The notes under the pieces were generated by a model. The model made no database searches, was not told where the DNA came from, and worked only from the letters and a program-made list of their open reading frames with translations. Shown piece by piece: positions 33,779-43,554 of a DNA stretch of 64,000 bases (positions are counted from its first letter, which is position 1; every line of letters starts with the position of its first letter). The stretch is taken from NCBI RefSeq assembly GCF_036181745.1, contig NZ_CP108080.1:3596001-3660000 (forward strand). The letters run 5' to 3'. Both the position numbers and the translations under genes were made by a program. The stretch comes from Streptomyces sp. NBC_00259. GTDB taxonomy: Bacteria > Actinomycetota > Actinomycetes > Streptomycetales > Streptomycetaceae.

Positions 33779-35038
33779 TCAGAAGATGTCCGGGCACCAC
33801 GGCCGGCGTGGGGTGCGGAAGAGGGTGTCCGCCAGGGCTGCCGTGCCCGGGCGTTCCTCGGTGACACGGCCCAGGGCCTGCAGGCGCAGTACCGATTCGT
33901 CGCCCAGGTAGAGGGCGCCCAACTCCCGTACGTCCATGGAGAGGTCGGCCGCGAGGTCGGTCGGGGAACACTCCGCCGCTCCGCCGGGGCGCACGTCCAG
34001 CCGGAATCGGCCGGACGCAAGCCCCGCCGGGTCGTGGAGGTCCAGGACCAGCGTGCCGGGGGTGCTGTACGTACGCGCCTCCAGGGCCCGTACGACGTCC
34101 AGGATGCGCACCCACAGGGAGTCCGCGTGGGTGACCGTGCGGGCCGCGCGGGGGTCGGGGAGGAAGTGGGGGAGGAGGTCGTCGGGGGCGCGGCAACCGG
34201 TCCGCACCGTGGTGACCCAGTCGATCGAGCAGAGGAAGTGCCACAGGGCGCGCTCGGCGGCGGGCGAGGTCGCGATCAGTTTCTCGACGACCGCGGTGTT
34301 GTCGGGCTGCCCGGCATCGGTCCAGTGAGGCTCGGCCCGGTAGACGACCAGGCCTTCCACGTTGCCGGCGGCCGAGCGGTACAGCGCGTAGTAGGGCTCC
34401 TTCCAGGGCTCGGCACCGACCGGATCCTGGCCCGTGTTGGTCGCCCACCAGTGCTCGTCGCGGTCGGTTGCCCCGGCCTGGCCGGTGCGGAAGCGGTCGT
34501 ACAGCTCAGGGCCGAGCTTGCGGACCTCCGCGGCGTCGACCAGATCGGTCCGGCCGCCGTCGTCGGGGACCGGCCGGCGGGGGTCGAGGCCGGTGCGGCG
34601 GACGTCGATGCTCCACTCGGTGAACCAGGTCGCGGGGCCGAAGCCGTACCGCCCGTAGATCGGGTACTCGGCGGCGACCAGCGTCGAGACGGCCTCGCCG
34701 CGCTCCTTCGCGGCCGCGAGATCCGTGGTGATCATCCTGGTGAGCAGGCCGCGGCGGCGGTGCGTCGGGGAGACGGTGACGTTGGAGACGGCGTTCGCCT
34801 GCACGACGGCGCCGCCGGGGACCGTGAGTTCCTGGGTGAAGGAACGGTACGTCGCCACGCAGCGGCCACCGTCGAACGCGCCCAGCACCCGGGGCAGGTC
34901 GGAGTGTGCCAGCCGGACCGCCGCGTACGCCGGGGTGATCACCGGGGACTGCAGAAAGCCGGTCCTGCACGCGCGCAGCCAGTCGGCGAACTCGGACTCG
35001 TTCACGGGACGCACTTCAGGGCGCGCATCGGGGCTCAT
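33779..35038 (-). CDS. Eis-family GNAT N-acetyltransferase
   Basis: Protein of 419 aa with the Eis architecture: an N-terminal GNAT domain with the acetyl-CoA loop [19 protein letters not shown], a second GNAT-like domain, and a C-terminal sterol-carrier-like domain ([19 protein letters not shown]). The chain ends in CPDIF, and the free C-terminal carboxylate at Phe acts as catalytic base in Eis enzymes. In mycobacteria Eis acetylates aminoglycosides and proteins; the role here is unknown. The start at ATG 35038 opens [13 protein letters not shown]. Confidence 0.93.
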   Translation of the reverse strand: MSPDARPEVRPVNESEFADWLRACRTGFLQSPVITPAYAAVRLAHSDLPRVLGAFDGGRCVATYRSFTQELTVPGGAVVQANAVSNVTVSPTHRRRGLLTRMITTDLAAAKERGEAVSTLVAAEYPIYGRYGFGPATWFTEWSIDVRRTGLDPRRPVPDDGGRTDLVDAAEVRKLGPELYDRFRTGQAGATDRDEHWWATNTGQDPVGAEPWKEPYYALYRSAAGNVEGLVVYRAEPHWTDAGQPDNTAVVEKLIATSPAAERALWHFLCSIDWVTTVRTGCRAPDDLLPHFLPDPRAARTVTHADSLWVRILDVVRALEARTYSTPGTLVLDLHDPAGLASGRFRLDVRPGGAAECSPTDLAADLSMDVRELGALYLGDESVLRLQALGRVTEERPGTAALADTLFRTPRRPWCPDIF

Positions 35039-35114
35039 GGCGCCACGCTATGCGTGACCGTCCCGCCCGTCACGGGAATTTCCGGAACGTGGATCCCGAA
35101 GCGGAAGCAGTGCT

Positions 35115-36170
<1,056 letters not shown>

Positions 36171-36189
36171 GCGGCGGCCTTCCGGGACA

Positions 36190-36275
36190 GGGACCCGCCC
36201 CGGAAGCCGTGCCGCCGGAGGCAGCCCGGCCGGAGGCAGCCCCGCCGGAGGGAGCCCGGCCGGAAGCAGCCACGC
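36190..36275 (-). repeat. 15-bp repeats between rsiG and the asparaginase gene
   Basis: On the minus strand GGCTGC(C/T)TCCGGC(C/G)GG-type units follow each other four times, in the 128-bp gap after the rsiG stop codon. Confidence 0.7.
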
Positions 36276-36298
36276 CCCCGGACGCCGCACCCCGCGCG

Positions 36299-36955
36299 TC
36301 AGGTGAGCAGGTCGTCTACTTGCGCTTCGCCCTCACGGTACCTGCGCGCGATCTCGGCGCTGCAGTCGTCCGCGGTGCGCTGCAACTGCTGGCGCTGCCG
36401 CGAGACCTGCTGCTCATAGCCCGCGAGCCGCCCCATCGCCGCGTGCAGTTCGTCGTCCGTGCGCGCGTCCAGGTCGGAGAGCTCCACCTCGGCGAGCATC
36501 TCCGCGGCCAGCAGCCGGTACTCCTCGCCGCGCGGCGTGGACAGCGTGACGTGCCGGGCCGAACTGCCGCGCCGCGACGGCGGGTCGGTGAGGATCTGCG
36601 AGAGCCGGTCGACGACCGCGGCGTCCGGGCTGGTCAGGCCCGGTCCGCCGGCCGAGGCGGAGAACACGGGCGCGGGCGCCGGCGGTGCCGTACGCCGGGA
36701 CAGCTCCGCGCGGAGGATGTCGATCCGGCCCTGCAGCAGTCGCCGCACATAGCTGAGGTCCGCCTCGTCACGCTGCGAATCCTTGCGCAGCGCGCGCAGC
36801 TCCGGCAGCCGCAGGGTGGCGAGGTCGTGTGTACGGGGCTCGGTGTACGGGGCAGCGGTGCGTTGCGCGGGCGGGCGGACGGCGCCCGTCCCGGAGGCGG
36901 AACGGCGGGTCGTCGGTACGGGACCGGGCGACTGCCCGGCGCCAGGAGTGCTCAT
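36299..36955 (-). CDS. rsiG: RsiG, c-di-GMP-responsive anti-sigma factor for WhiG
   Basis: Protein of 218 aa that sequesters the sporulation sigma factor WhiG when loaded with cyclic di-GMP. Both diagnostic helical motifs E-x3-S-x2-R-x3-Q-x3-D are exact: Glu64, Ser68, Arg71, Gln75, Asp79 in [16 protein letters not shown], and Glu181, Ser185, Arg188, Gln192, Asp196 in [16 protein letters not shown]. Between them is a Ser/Pro/Arg linker. The start ATG 36955 opens [10 protein letters not shown]. The gene is divergent from dtd. This identification rests on the paired motifs, which are specific to RsiG. Confidence 0.95.
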   Translation of the reverse strand: MSTPGAGQSPGPVPTTRRSASGTGAVRPPAQRTAAPYTEPRTHDLATLRLPELRALRKDSQRDEADLSYVRRLLQGRIDILRAELSRRTAPPAPAPVFSASAGGPGLTSPDAAVVDRLSQILTDPPSRRGSSARHVTLSTPRGEEYRLLAAEMLAEVELSDLDARTDDELHAAMGRLAGYEQQVSRQRQQLQRTADDCSAEIARRYREGEAQVDDLLT

Positions 36956-37101
36956 GCGTGAATCAGTCCCCTCGACCGGTGCATGGGGTCTCCCCGGGCA
37001 AGGAGGGCCGAGGGGATGCACCGACTCCGTGCATCGTGCCACTACGGACGGTACCGGTGCAGGCGGTCTGCACCCGTTCAGCCCCCGATAGGTTGGTCTG
37101 T

Positions 37102-37527
37102 ATGCGTGCAGTGGTGCAGAGGGTCGACGGCGCGAGCGTCGTGGTGGCCGGTGAGACCGTGGGTGAGATCGTCGGCCAAGGGCTGTGTGTGCTGGTGGGA
37201 GTCACCCACGGGGACACGGCGGAGAAGGCGGCGCAGCTCGCCCGCAAGCTGTGGTCGGTGCGGATTCTCGACGGCGAGAAGTCCTGCTCCGACGTGAATG
37301 CGCCCTTGCTGGTGATTTCCCAGTTCACTCTCTACGGGGACGCCCGCAAGGGCCGCCGTCCCACGTGGAACGCCGCGGCGCCGGGAGAGATCGCCGAACC
37401 GCTCGTCGACGAGGTGGTGGCCCGGCTGCGGGAGCTGGGGGCCCAGGTGGAGACGGGCCGGTTCGGAGCGGACATGCGGGTCTCGCTCACGAACCACGGC
37501 CCGTTCACGGTGCTGATCGAGGTGTGA
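37102..37527 (+). CDS. dtd: D-aminoacyl-tRNA deacylase
   Basis: Cytoplasmic proof-reading enzyme of 141 aa that removes D-amino acids or glycine from mischarged tRNA. It has the family's RAVVQRV start, the [15 protein letters not shown] active-site motif (about residues 73-87) and the closing NxGPxT motif ([13 protein letters not shown]). Length is normal. The start ATG 37102 lies 8 nt after a TAGGTTGG stretch, so the leader is short. It is divergent from rsiG and convergent with the YgfZ/GcvT-like gene. Confidence 0.95.
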   Translation: MRAVVQRVDGASVVVAGETVGEIVGQGLCVLVGVTHGDTAEKAAQLARKLWSVRILDGEKSCSDVNAPLLVISQFTLYGDARKGRRPTWNAAAPGEIAEPLVDEVVARLRELGAQVETGRFGADMRVSLTNHGPFTVLIEV

Positions 37528-37582
37528 GGCCCTGGGCCGACGGCGCGGGGCGCAGGATGCGACCGGGCCGGGCGTGGCGGCG

Positions 37583-38569
37583 CTACGGTTCGACCACGAC
37601 CTCCTGGGCCGCCGCCGTGTCGCCCGCCAGCAGTTCCGCGTCCACCGGCACGTTCCGCTTCACCAGCGCGAGCGCGATCGGGCCCAGCTCGTGGTGGCGG
37701 GCGGACGTCGTGATGAAGCCGAGCTGACGCCCTTCCTCGCCGTCCGCGGCCAGGCGTACCGGCGTGCCGTGCCCGGGCAGGTGCACCTCGCTGCCGTCGA
37801 GATGCAGAAAGACCAGCCGGCGCGGCGGCTTCCCCAGGTTGTGGACGCGCGCCACGGTCTCCTGGCCCCGGTAGCAGCCCTTCTGGAGGTGCACGGCGCT
37901 GCCGATCAGCCCGACCTCGTGCGGGATGGTGCGGTGGTCGGTCTCGAAGCCGAGCCGTGGACGGTGCGCCTCGACGCGCAGCGCCTCGTACGCCAGGACA
38001 CCGGCCGCGGGGCCGTTGGCCGCGGCGTACGACTCCAGGGCGGCCCGGGGCAGGAAGAGATCACGGCCCTGCGCGGTCTCCCGTACGACCACGCCCTCCG
38101 GGGCCTCGGCGATCGAGCCGGCCGGCAGATGCACGACCGCGAACTCGTCCGTACGGTCGGCGACCTCCACCTGGTAGAAGAACTTCATCGACTCCAGGTA
38201 CGTGAGGAGCGACTCCTGCGTGCCGGGCTCGATGTGCGCCCACACCGTCTCGCCGTCGTCCACGAGATACAGCGCGTGCTCGATGTGGCCGTTCGCGGAC
38301 AGGATCAAGGCCTCGGTGGCCTCCCCGGCGGGCAGCTCGCTCAGGTGCTGGGTGAGCAGCAGATGCAGCCAGCTGAGCCGGTCGGGGCCCGAGACGGTGA
38401 TGACGCCGCGGTGCGAGAGGTCGACGAAACCGCTGCCGTCGGCGAGCGCGCGCTGCTCGCGGAACAGGTCGCCGTAGTGCGCGGCGACACCTTCGTCGCG
38501 CCCCTCGGCCGGGACAGCGCCGGGCAGGGACAGCAGAGGGCTGATCGTTGAATGTCGCTGCATGGACAT
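37583..38569 (-). CDS. YgfZ/GcvT-like folate-binding protein
   Basis: Protein of 328 aa of the YgfZ group, tetrahydrofolate-binding factors that help repair or assemble certain Fe-S enzymes. The diagnostic motif KGCYRGQETVARVHNLG is present near residue 230. The N-terminal part has FVDLSHRGVITVSGPDRLSWLH, the GcvT-type fold. Starts at 38569 or at the ATG two codons later are equally possible. It lies 4 bp after nur on the same strand, so the two are probably cotranscribed. Confidence 0.92.
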   Translation of the reverse strand: MSMQRHSTISPLLSLPGAVPAEGRDEGVAAHYGDLFREQRALADGSGFVDLSHRGVITVSGPDRLSWLHLLLTQHLSELPAGEATEALILSANGHIEHALYLVDDGETVWAHIEPGTQESLLTYLESMKFFYQVEVADRTDEFAVVHLPAGSIAEAPEGVVVRETAQGRDLFLPRAALESYAAANGPAAGVLAYEALRVEAHRPRLGFETDHRTIPHEVGLIGSAVHLQKGCYRGQETVARVHNLGKPPRRLVFLHLDGSEVHLPGHGTPVRLAADGEEGRQLGFITTSARHHELGPIALALVKRNVPVDAELLAGDTAAAQEVVVEP

Positions 38570-38573
38570 AAGC

Positions 38574-39008
38574 CTACGACTGGCCGGCGGCTGCCTTCCG
38601 GGCGCACTGGCCGCACTGGCCGAAGATCGCGAAGTGCTTCATGTCCGTGGTGAACCCGAACTGCTCACGGAGCTCGGCCGTGAAGCCGGCGGCCACGTCG
38701 ACATCGGCCTCGATCACGTCGCCGCAGTCCCGGCAGACCAGATGGAGATGGTGGTGCCGGTCGGCGAGGTGGTAGGTGGGCGCGCCGTGCCCCAGATGGG
38801 CGTGCGAGACCAGGCCCAGCTCCTCCAGCAGCTCCAGCGTCCGGTAGACCGTCGAGATGTTCACCCCGGAAGCGGTCTTGCGCACCTCGACGAGGATGTC
38901 GTCGGGGGTCGCGTGCTCCAGGGTGTCGACGGCTTCGAGGACAAGCTGGCGCTGCGGAGTCAGACGGTAGCCGCGCTGCCGCAGGTCGCTCTTCCAGTCG
39001 GTGCTCAC
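38574..39008 (-). CDS. nur: Nickel-responsive Fur-family regulator Nur
   Basis: Metal-sensing repressor of 144 aa; Streptomyces Nur controls nickel uptake and the switch between Ni- and Fe-superoxide dismutases. The winged helix spans TPQRQLVLEAVDTLEHATPD and GVNISTVYRTLELLEELGLV. Metal ligands include the cluster HLADRHHHLHLVCRDCGDV and the His of DMKHFAIFG. Two CxxC motifs (CRDC, CGQC) are present. The start is GTG 39008 (VSTDWKSDLRQRGYRL). The match to Nur, including the N terminus, separates it from Zur and CatR. Confidence 0.93.
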   Translation of the reverse strand: MSTDWKSDLRQRGYRLTPQRQLVLEAVDTLEHATPDDILVEVRKTASGVNISTVYRTLELLEELGLVSHAHLGHGAPTYHLADRHHHLHLVCRDCGDVIEADVDVAAGFTAELREQFGFTTDMKHFAIFGQCGQCARKAAAGQS

Positions 39009-39080
39009 CACGCGTCCAGTGTAGGCAGCGCGGACGGTCCTGGCCCGGTCCCGGCGGAACACCCGGAAGGTCCGGGGTCG

Positions 39081-39139
39081 ACGACCTGCGTCGACGACCT
39101 GCTTGAAGAGGACCTACCTGAAGACGACCTACTTGAAGA
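39081..39139 (-). repeat. 15-bp repeats over the nitrobindin-like stop codon
   Basis: GACCTACTTGAAGA-type units start at 39126, 39111 and 39096 (exact period 15), with a partial fourth at 39083. The first holds the stop TAG; since the period is a multiple of three, the second copy gives another in-frame TAG. Confidence 0.85.
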
Positions 39140-39701
39140 ACGCGATGCCGTCGTCCGGCAGGTCACCGAGGTCCTTGGCCCATGACTCGACCTGCTCCGG
39201 GGTGACGACCTTCTTCAGGTGCGCCGACATGTACGGCCGCAGCGGCACCTCGGGGGTCGCCTTCTCGCCGACCCACATCAGGTCGCCCTTGACGTAGCCG
39301 TAGAGCCGCTTGCCTCCCGAGTACGCCGAGGAGGCGGCGGTGCGCGCGACCGCGTCCGTCGCCAGGTCGATCTGCGGCTTCTTGTCGGCGAGGTCGCCGT
39401 ACCAGATCTCCACGATGCCCTGGTCACGGACCATGACGATCTCGACCTTGCGGTCCTTGTCGATGCGCCAGTAGCCCGACTCGGACTCCAGCGGCCTGAC
39501 CTTGTTGCCCTCGGAGTCCAGCACCCAGCTGTGCGACACGTACTCGATGAAGTCCCGGCCGTCGTGGCTGAAGGTCACGGACTGGCCGAAGTTGCACTTC
39601 TCCGAGCCGGGGAAGTCGGACACACCCGCGCCCTCCCACGTGCCCAGGAGAAAGGCGAGGGGAACGAGGTCGGGATTGAGGTCGGACGGGATCTCGATCA
39701 T
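39129..39701 (-). CDS. Nitrobindin-like heme-binding beta-barrel protein
   Basis: Protein of 190 aa of the nitrobindin/THAP4 type (FABP-like barrel). It shows LVPLAFLLGTWEGAGVSDFP at the barrel start, FIEYVSHSWVL, ESESGYWRI and the C-terminal PYMSAHLKKV, whose His is the heme ligand in nitrobindins. The ferric heme of this group binds NO and can isomerise peroxynitrite; activity here is inferred. The ATG at 39701 opens MIEIPSDLNPDL. Its stop codon lies in a 15-bp tandem repeat. Confidence 0.9.
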   Translation of the reverse strand: MIEIPSDLNPDLVPLAFLLGTWEGAGVSDFPGSEKCNFGQSVTFSHDGRDFIEYVSHSWVLDSEGNKVRPLESESGYWRIDKDRKVEIVMVRDQGIVEIWYGDLADKKPQIDLATDAVARTAASSAYSGGKRLYGYVKGDLMWVGEKATPEVPLRPYMSAHLKKVVTPEQVESWAKDLGDLPDDGIAFFK

Positions 39702-39734
39702 GAGTGGCTCTGTCGATCTGTGGGAGTCGATCTG

Positions 39735-39778
39735 CGGAATACGGGCGGTACGGGCGGTACGGGCGGAATACGGGATTA
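39735..39778 (-). repeat. Short repeats after the 32-aa membrane peptide gene
   Basis: On the minus strand, right after the TAA stop, CCGCCCGTA occurs three times flanked by CGTATTCCG copies. Confidence 0.65.
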
Positions 39779-39874
39779 GCGCTGGCCCTGGTACAGCTTC
39801 TTCACGGCCAGGCCGGTGAAGGCGAGCACGCCGACACAGACCAGGACCAGCAGAATCTCGAAGAACAGGATCAC
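39776..39874 (-). CDS. 32-aa single-span membrane peptide
   Basis: Very small protein opening VILFFEILLVLVCVGVLAFT, one transmembrane helix, then a basic tail (GLAVKKLYQGQR). GTG 39874 has a strong site, GAGGAG, at 5 nt. Its function is unknown. It lies between the nitrobindin-like gene and a family of membrane-anchored paralogs, on the same strand as both. Confidence 0.7.
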   Translation of the reverse strand: MILFFEILLVLVCVGVLAFTGLAVKKLYQGQR

Positions 39875-39954
39875 GGGTACTCCTCGGATGGGCGTGCAGG
39901 CTGTACGGGCCGGACCCCAGCTTAGTGGGCGGGGGCCCGGCCCTCTCTGCGAGG

Positions 39955-40977
39955 TCAGCCCAGGAGCTGGTTCTGCAGGACGACCGTCTGGTGGAAGGGG
40001 ACGCTCAGGGCCTCGCCCTTCCGGGACTGGAAGATCAGCGCGACGGTGTCGCCGGCCTGGATGTACGCCTGCCGGGTCTGTACGGGCCCGATCGGCTTCG
40101 CCTCCGTGTAGACGGAGATCGCCGACTTTCCGACGGCGGGCCCCTCGACGTCCCATCCCTCGTCCAGCTCGGCATCCCCCGGCGCGGCCGCCAGCGCCAC
40201 ATCGGGGGACAGCCCGACCCCGAGCTCGATGCCGGTGAACTCCTCCGCCGTGCCGGCCGAGTCGAACCGGAGGAGATAGACACGGGACGTGGTGCCGTCG
40301 GGCATGGTCCAGCCACGGGCGGCGATGTGCCGTACGGCGTAGTCGGTCAGCGCCTGCTCGAGGTCGGGGCGGTGGTCCTTCGCGTACTCCGAGACGTACT
40401 GGGCGTTGCTGACCCAGCCGCCGTTCAGCTTCTTGTCCTCGGTGGCCCCCGCCGGGGCGGGAAGCAGCAGTTCACGCAGGTCGGCGTGGTGGATCTCGTG
40501 CTGGTTGCCGTCGGTGAAGGGCCGGGGGCTGCCTTCGGGAAGGGCGGGCAGCGAAAGGCGCGGATAGTCCCAGCGGCCGTCGCTCTCGGTGGCGAGGCCC
40601 GGAACGTCCGAGCGCTCCATGGCGGCGATCCCGTACGCCGTGCCGGTGCCGAGCCCGCCGCAGACGAGCACGGCGGCGGTCCAGCGCGCGAGGGCACGCA
40701 GCACGCGGCGCCGGTCGCGCGGCGGCGCGTCCGTGTCCGTCACCGGCTCCACGGCTTCCGCGCGCTGCTCGGTCTCCACCGCTTCCGCGGGCTGCCCGGT
40801 CTCCACCGGCGGCTCGGTCGTCCCGGCGGTCTGCCCGACCCGGGCGCTCTGCTCGGCGCCCTCGGCCTGCTCGATCTGCTCGATCTGCTCGGCCTGATCG
40901 GCGCCTTCGGTCTGGCCGCTCTGCCCGACCTTCTCGGTGCCCTCGGTCTGCCCGACCGTCTCGATCTGCTCGGTCAT
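39955..40977 (-). CDS. Membrane-anchored protein, LLLP paralog 3
   Basis: Protein of 340 aa, last of three related genes. Residues 1-95 are a low-complexity acidic cytoplasmic part rich in Glu, Gln and Thr (EQIEQIEQAEGAEQ). One membrane span follows (ALARWTAAVLVCGGLGTGTA). The outside part holds HHADLRELLLPAPAGATED, the motif shared by the trio, and a beta-rich domain with TSRVYLLRFDSAGTAEEFTG. The ATG at 40977 overlaps the stop of the preceding gene (ATGA). Function unknown. Confidence 0.8.
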   Translation of the reverse strand: MTEQIETVGQTEGTEKVGQSGQTEGADQAEQIEQIEQAEGAEQSARVGQTAGTTEPPVETGQPAEAVETEQRAEAVEPVTDTDAPPRDRRRVLRALARWTAAVLVCGGLGTGTAYGIAAMERSDVPGLATESDGRWDYPRLSLPALPEGSPRPFTDGNQHEIHHADLRELLLPAPAGATEDKKLNGGWVSNAQYVSEYAKDHRPDLEQALTDYAVRHIAARGWTMPDGTTSRVYLLRFDSAGTAEEFTGIELGVGLSPDVALAAAPGDAELDEGWDVEGPAVGKSAISVYTEAKPIGPVQTRQAYIQAGDTVALIFQSRKGEALSVPFHQTVVLQNQLLG

Positions 40978-41756
40978 ACGTACTCTCCCGGCGAAGCGAT
41001 GTGATCGAGCTGCTCCTGCACCATGTCGGCGATCGCCGTCTTGTCGAACGGCGCCATGCCCACCGCGTTGACGCTCACCAGCAGCTCGGAGTCGTACGCG
41101 AAGCACTGCATCCCGTCGAGGTCCTTCCAGTCCTTGTGCTTCTTGGCCCCGTCCTTCTTCGCCTTCGGACCGACGAAGCAGTCCACGTTCTTGTGGCCCT
41201 TGATCTTCGGTCCCTTCGGGAGATCGAGCAGTCCCACCAGTTCCGTCTGGAGCTTGTACGCGTCGCGCACCTGACGCGTGTTCTTCATCCGGGTGATCTC
41301 CACGGTGATGACGACGTCCTGCTCGTACGCGCCCCCGCGCTCGGCGAACTCGGTGGCGAACGTGCGGACGGCGATGCCCTGGACCCCGTACTTGTCCACC
41401 TGCTTCTCGTAGGCACGGCGTTCGTTGCCGGACAGGCGGCGGCCCCACTCCTTCATCAGGGCGGTCGCCTGCTTGCCGCTCAGCTCGACGTCATTGCCGT
41501 ACTCCTCGAAGTCGGGGCCGAGACGGTATCCGTCGGGCACCGGCAGCAGCAGCTTGCTGAGCGGGGTGGAGGCCCGACCGCGCCGGGCGTTCTCGGCAGG
41601 GTCCTTCGAGGGCTTGCTCTTCGCATCGGCCCATACGGTGGTGGGAACGGTGCGGTCCGCGCCGTCCACCGTCACGACGGTGTACGCGGCGCCACCGCCG
41701 ACCGCGCCCAGGACGAGCACGGCGGGCAGCACGATTCCGGTCAGTACGGATCTCAA
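40974..41756 (-). CDS. Membrane-anchored protein, LLLP paralog 2
   Basis: Protein of 260 aa. An N-terminal hydrophobic segment (LTGIVLPAVLVLGAVGGGAA) acts as signal or anchor. The shared motif is STPLSKLLLPVPDGYRLGPD. The domain continues with AVRTFATEFAERGGAYEQDV, VDCFVGPKAKKDGAKKHKDW and SELLVSVNAVGMAPFDK, which resembles sensor-like extracellular domains. ATG 41756 overlaps the previous stop by 4 bp, and its own stop overlaps paralog 3. No enzyme motif is seen. Confidence 0.82.
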   Translation of the reverse strand: MRSVLTGIVLPAVLVLGAVGGGAAYTVVTVDGADRTVPTTVWADAKSKPSKDPAENARRGRASTPLSKLLLPVPDGYRLGPDFEEYGNDVELSGKQATALMKEWGRRLSGNERRAYEKQVDKYGVQGIAVRTFATEFAERGGAYEQDVVITVEITRMKNTRQVRDAYKLQTELVGLLDLPKGPKIKGHKNVDCFVGPKAKKDGAKKHKDWKDLDGMQCFAYDSELLVSVNAVGMAPFDKTAIADMVQEQLDHIASPGEYV

Positions 41757-42712
41757 GACAGACGCTCCAGCTGTCGCTCGGCCAGCGATCGGATCTCGTT
41801 CTTGCTGATCCGCTTCGTGTCGGTGATGTCGATGTCGACCATCACGTCGCCGCGCTGGAAGATGGCCCGGGCCCGGTAGCTCGGCAGGTAGCCGGCCTCC
41901 TCCTTGACGGGGTACAGGTAGTAGCGGCCGTTGCCGCTGCCCTTGAGCAGATCACCGTCGTTTCCGGCGGAGTACTCGAAGCTCATCGGCATGTAGTCCC
42001 GCTGGCCCGTGGCGTGCTCCATGGCGTCGCGGCCCGAGTGGAACTGGACGAGCTTGATGTCCGTCACCTTGTGGGCGCCCTGCTCCCAGGCGACGAAGGC
42101 GACCCGGCGGATGTCGCGCTGCACGAAGTCCCCGAACATGCCGCCGGCGTTTTGGAAGTGGCTCGCGTATTCCTCGACGTTCAACCAGATGCCGCCAGGC
42201 TTTCCGCCCGCGCCCTTGGCCGCACCCTTCGGCCTGGGCAGCAGCAGCTTGCGCAGATCGCCGTCGGTCTTCACCTGACGGTCCTCGGCGGCGCTCAGCG
42301 GCTCGGGCTCCCGGCCCTTGGGCAGCGGCTCGGCCGGATAGCCGAGTCCCGGCTGGTTGAGGGCGGGCAGCGGCGTCGGCGCACGGTCCGCCTGGACCTT
42401 GAAGCCGACGGCCGTTCCCGCACTGGCGCCGATCACCGCGGCGACGGCGAGAACCAGCGCGGTACGCCCACGGAGCCGCGCGGGCCTCGCCGGCTCGGGC
42501 GCCCCCGCGGGCTCCGGCTCGGGCTCCGGCTCGGGCAGTACCGCGCCGTCGGCCGGTGCCGCGTTCTCGGGCGATACCGCGCTGTCAGCCGGTACCGCGC
42601 TCTCGGGCGGTACCGCGTTCTCGGCCGCCATCGGCTCCGGCTGTGTTCTGTGCAGTTCCAAAAGGGTCCCCCCACGAGACCTGGAGGCGCGGATTCCGTT
42701 ATCCGTGCTCAC
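41753..42712 (-). CDS. Membrane-anchored protein, LLLP paralog 1
   Basis: Protein of 319 aa, first gene of the trio. The cytoplasmic N terminus is a repeat-like Glu/Pro/Ala region (AVPPESAVPADSAVSPENAA, then PEPEPEPEPAG). One span follows (ALVLAVAAVIGASAGTAVGF). The outside part has DGDLRKLLLPRPKGAAKGAG, then RRVAFVAWEQGAHKVTDIKL and MVDIDITDTKRISKNEI. The start is GTG 42712, eight nt after GAGGG. Two 4-bp overlaps tie the three genes into one translational unit. Function unknown. Confidence 0.82.
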   Translation of the reverse strand: MSTDNGIRASRSRGGTLLELHRTQPEPMAAENAVPPESAVPADSAVSPENAAPADGAVLPEPEPEPEPAGAPEPARPARLRGRTALVLAVAAVIGASAGTAVGFKVQADRAPTPLPALNQPGLGYPAEPLPKGREPEPLSAAEDRQVKTDGDLRKLLLPRPKGAAKGAGGKPGGIWLNVEEYASHFQNAGGMFGDFVQRDIRRVAFVAWEQGAHKVTDIKLVQFHSGRDAMEHATGQRDYMPMSFEYSAGNDGDLLKGSGNGRYYLYPVKEEAGYLPSYRARAIFQRGDVMVDIDITDTKRISKNEIRSLAERQLERLS

Positions 42713-42769
42713 AGCACTGACCCTCGACCCGCGACCTGGGTTGTAGCTGCGCCGATTACAGTTCGGCAT

Positions 42770-43132
42770 ATGGCGAAGAAGCTCGTGATCAAGGTGACTG
42801 CCGGGGCCGACGCCCCCGAACGCTGCTCACAGGCCTTCACGGTCGCGGCCGTCGGCGTGGCCAGCGGTGTGGAGGTCTCCCTCTGGCTGACCGGCGAGTC
42901 GTCCTGGTTCGCGCTGCCGGGCCGGGCTGCGGAGTTCGAGCTTCCGCACGCCGCTCCGCTGCCGGACCTGATCGAGTCGATCCTGGCCGCGGGAAAGATC
43001 ACCCTCTGCACGCAGTGCGCGGCACGGCGCGAGATCACGGAGAAGGACGTGATCGACGGCGTACGGATCGCGGGCGCCCAGGTCTTCGTCAGCGAGGCGA
43101 TGGCGGACGGCACCCAGGCGCTCGTCTACTGA
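42770..43132 (+). CDS. DsrE-family protein
   Basis: Small cytoplasmic protein of 120 aa with the DsrE/TusD-like alpha/beta fold: MAKKLVIKVTAGADAPERCS, AFTVAAVGVASGVEVSLWLT, and LAAGKITLCTQCAARREITE with a CxxC pair. DsrE proteins often handle sulfur; the role here is unknown. ATG 42770 opens directly after an AT-rich TACAGTTCGGCAT stretch and lacks a clear ribosome binding site, so it may be leaderless. The position between membrane genes and sulfur genes is suggestive only. Confidence 0.88.
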   Translation: MAKKLVIKVTAGADAPERCSQAFTVAAVGVASGVEVSLWLTGESSWFALPGRAAEFELPHAAPLPDLIESILAAGKITLCTQCAARREITEKDVIDGVRIAGAQVFVSEAMADGTQALVY

Positions 43133-43159
43133 CGCTCCACCGCCGACCCCGGTGCGCGG

Positions 43160-43447
43160 TCACTGACGCGGGCCCGAGCCCGATCCCGAGCCCGGCTTCC
43201 GCTTCCCGTCCAGCTCGTCCCACCACGCGTCGGACTGCGGGTCACCGGAGGGGTCGTCCCACCACCGGTCCTCGGGGCCGCGCCGGTTCGCCACCACCGC
43301 CGCGAGCGGTGGGATCACCATGGCGACGACGCACATCCCGACGGCGACCGGAACCGACCACAGCCGCACGAAGGCCCAGGCGGAGACGAAGAGGACCAGG
43401 CATCCGCCCATGAGCAGGAAGTAGGCGTGACGGCGCCGCGCGTACAT
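43160..43447 (-). CDS. DUF3099 membrane protein
   Basis: Small protein of 95 aa with two membrane spans (RRHAYFLLMGGCLVLFVSAW and VPVAVGMCVVAMVIPPLAAV) and a Trp/Asp-rich cytoplasmic tail (EDRWWDDPSGDPQSDAWWDE). This is the DUF3099 pattern; function unknown. The Gly-Ser repeat near the C terminus (PGSGSGSGPRQ) is coded by a short repeat. A terminator hairpin separates it from the upstream sulfur operon. Confidence 0.85.
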   Translation of the reverse strand: MYARRRHAYFLLMGGCLVLFVSAWAFVRLWSVPVAVGMCVVAMVIPPLAAVVANRRGPEDRWWDDPSGDPQSDAWWDELDGKRKPGSGSGSGPRQ

Positions 43448-43481
43448 GACTCAAGCGTATGTCGCGGCGCCGGTAACGGCA

Positions 43482-43536
43482 CGAAGGGCCGCACCCCGGT
43501 CCAGTGGCGTCCAACCCCCGGGGGTGCGGCCCTTCG
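43482..43536 (-). terminator. 16-bp hairpin terminator after the rhodanese/DUF1416 operon
   Basis: The arms 43482-43497 (CGAAGGGCCGCACCCC) and 43521-43536 are perfectly complementary with a 23-nt loop, 18 bp after the DUF1416 stop codon. Confidence 0.85.
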
Positions 43537-43554
43537 GCCGGTCGAAGAGTGCCG

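Noticed and set aside
36956..37101. Long inverted matches in the rsiG/dtd intergenic region (CCCCTCG/CGAGGGG and CGGTGCAT/ATGCACCG)
   Set aside because: The arms are in an order that cannot nest into one hairpin, and no operator model fits; probably chance in GC-rich sequence.
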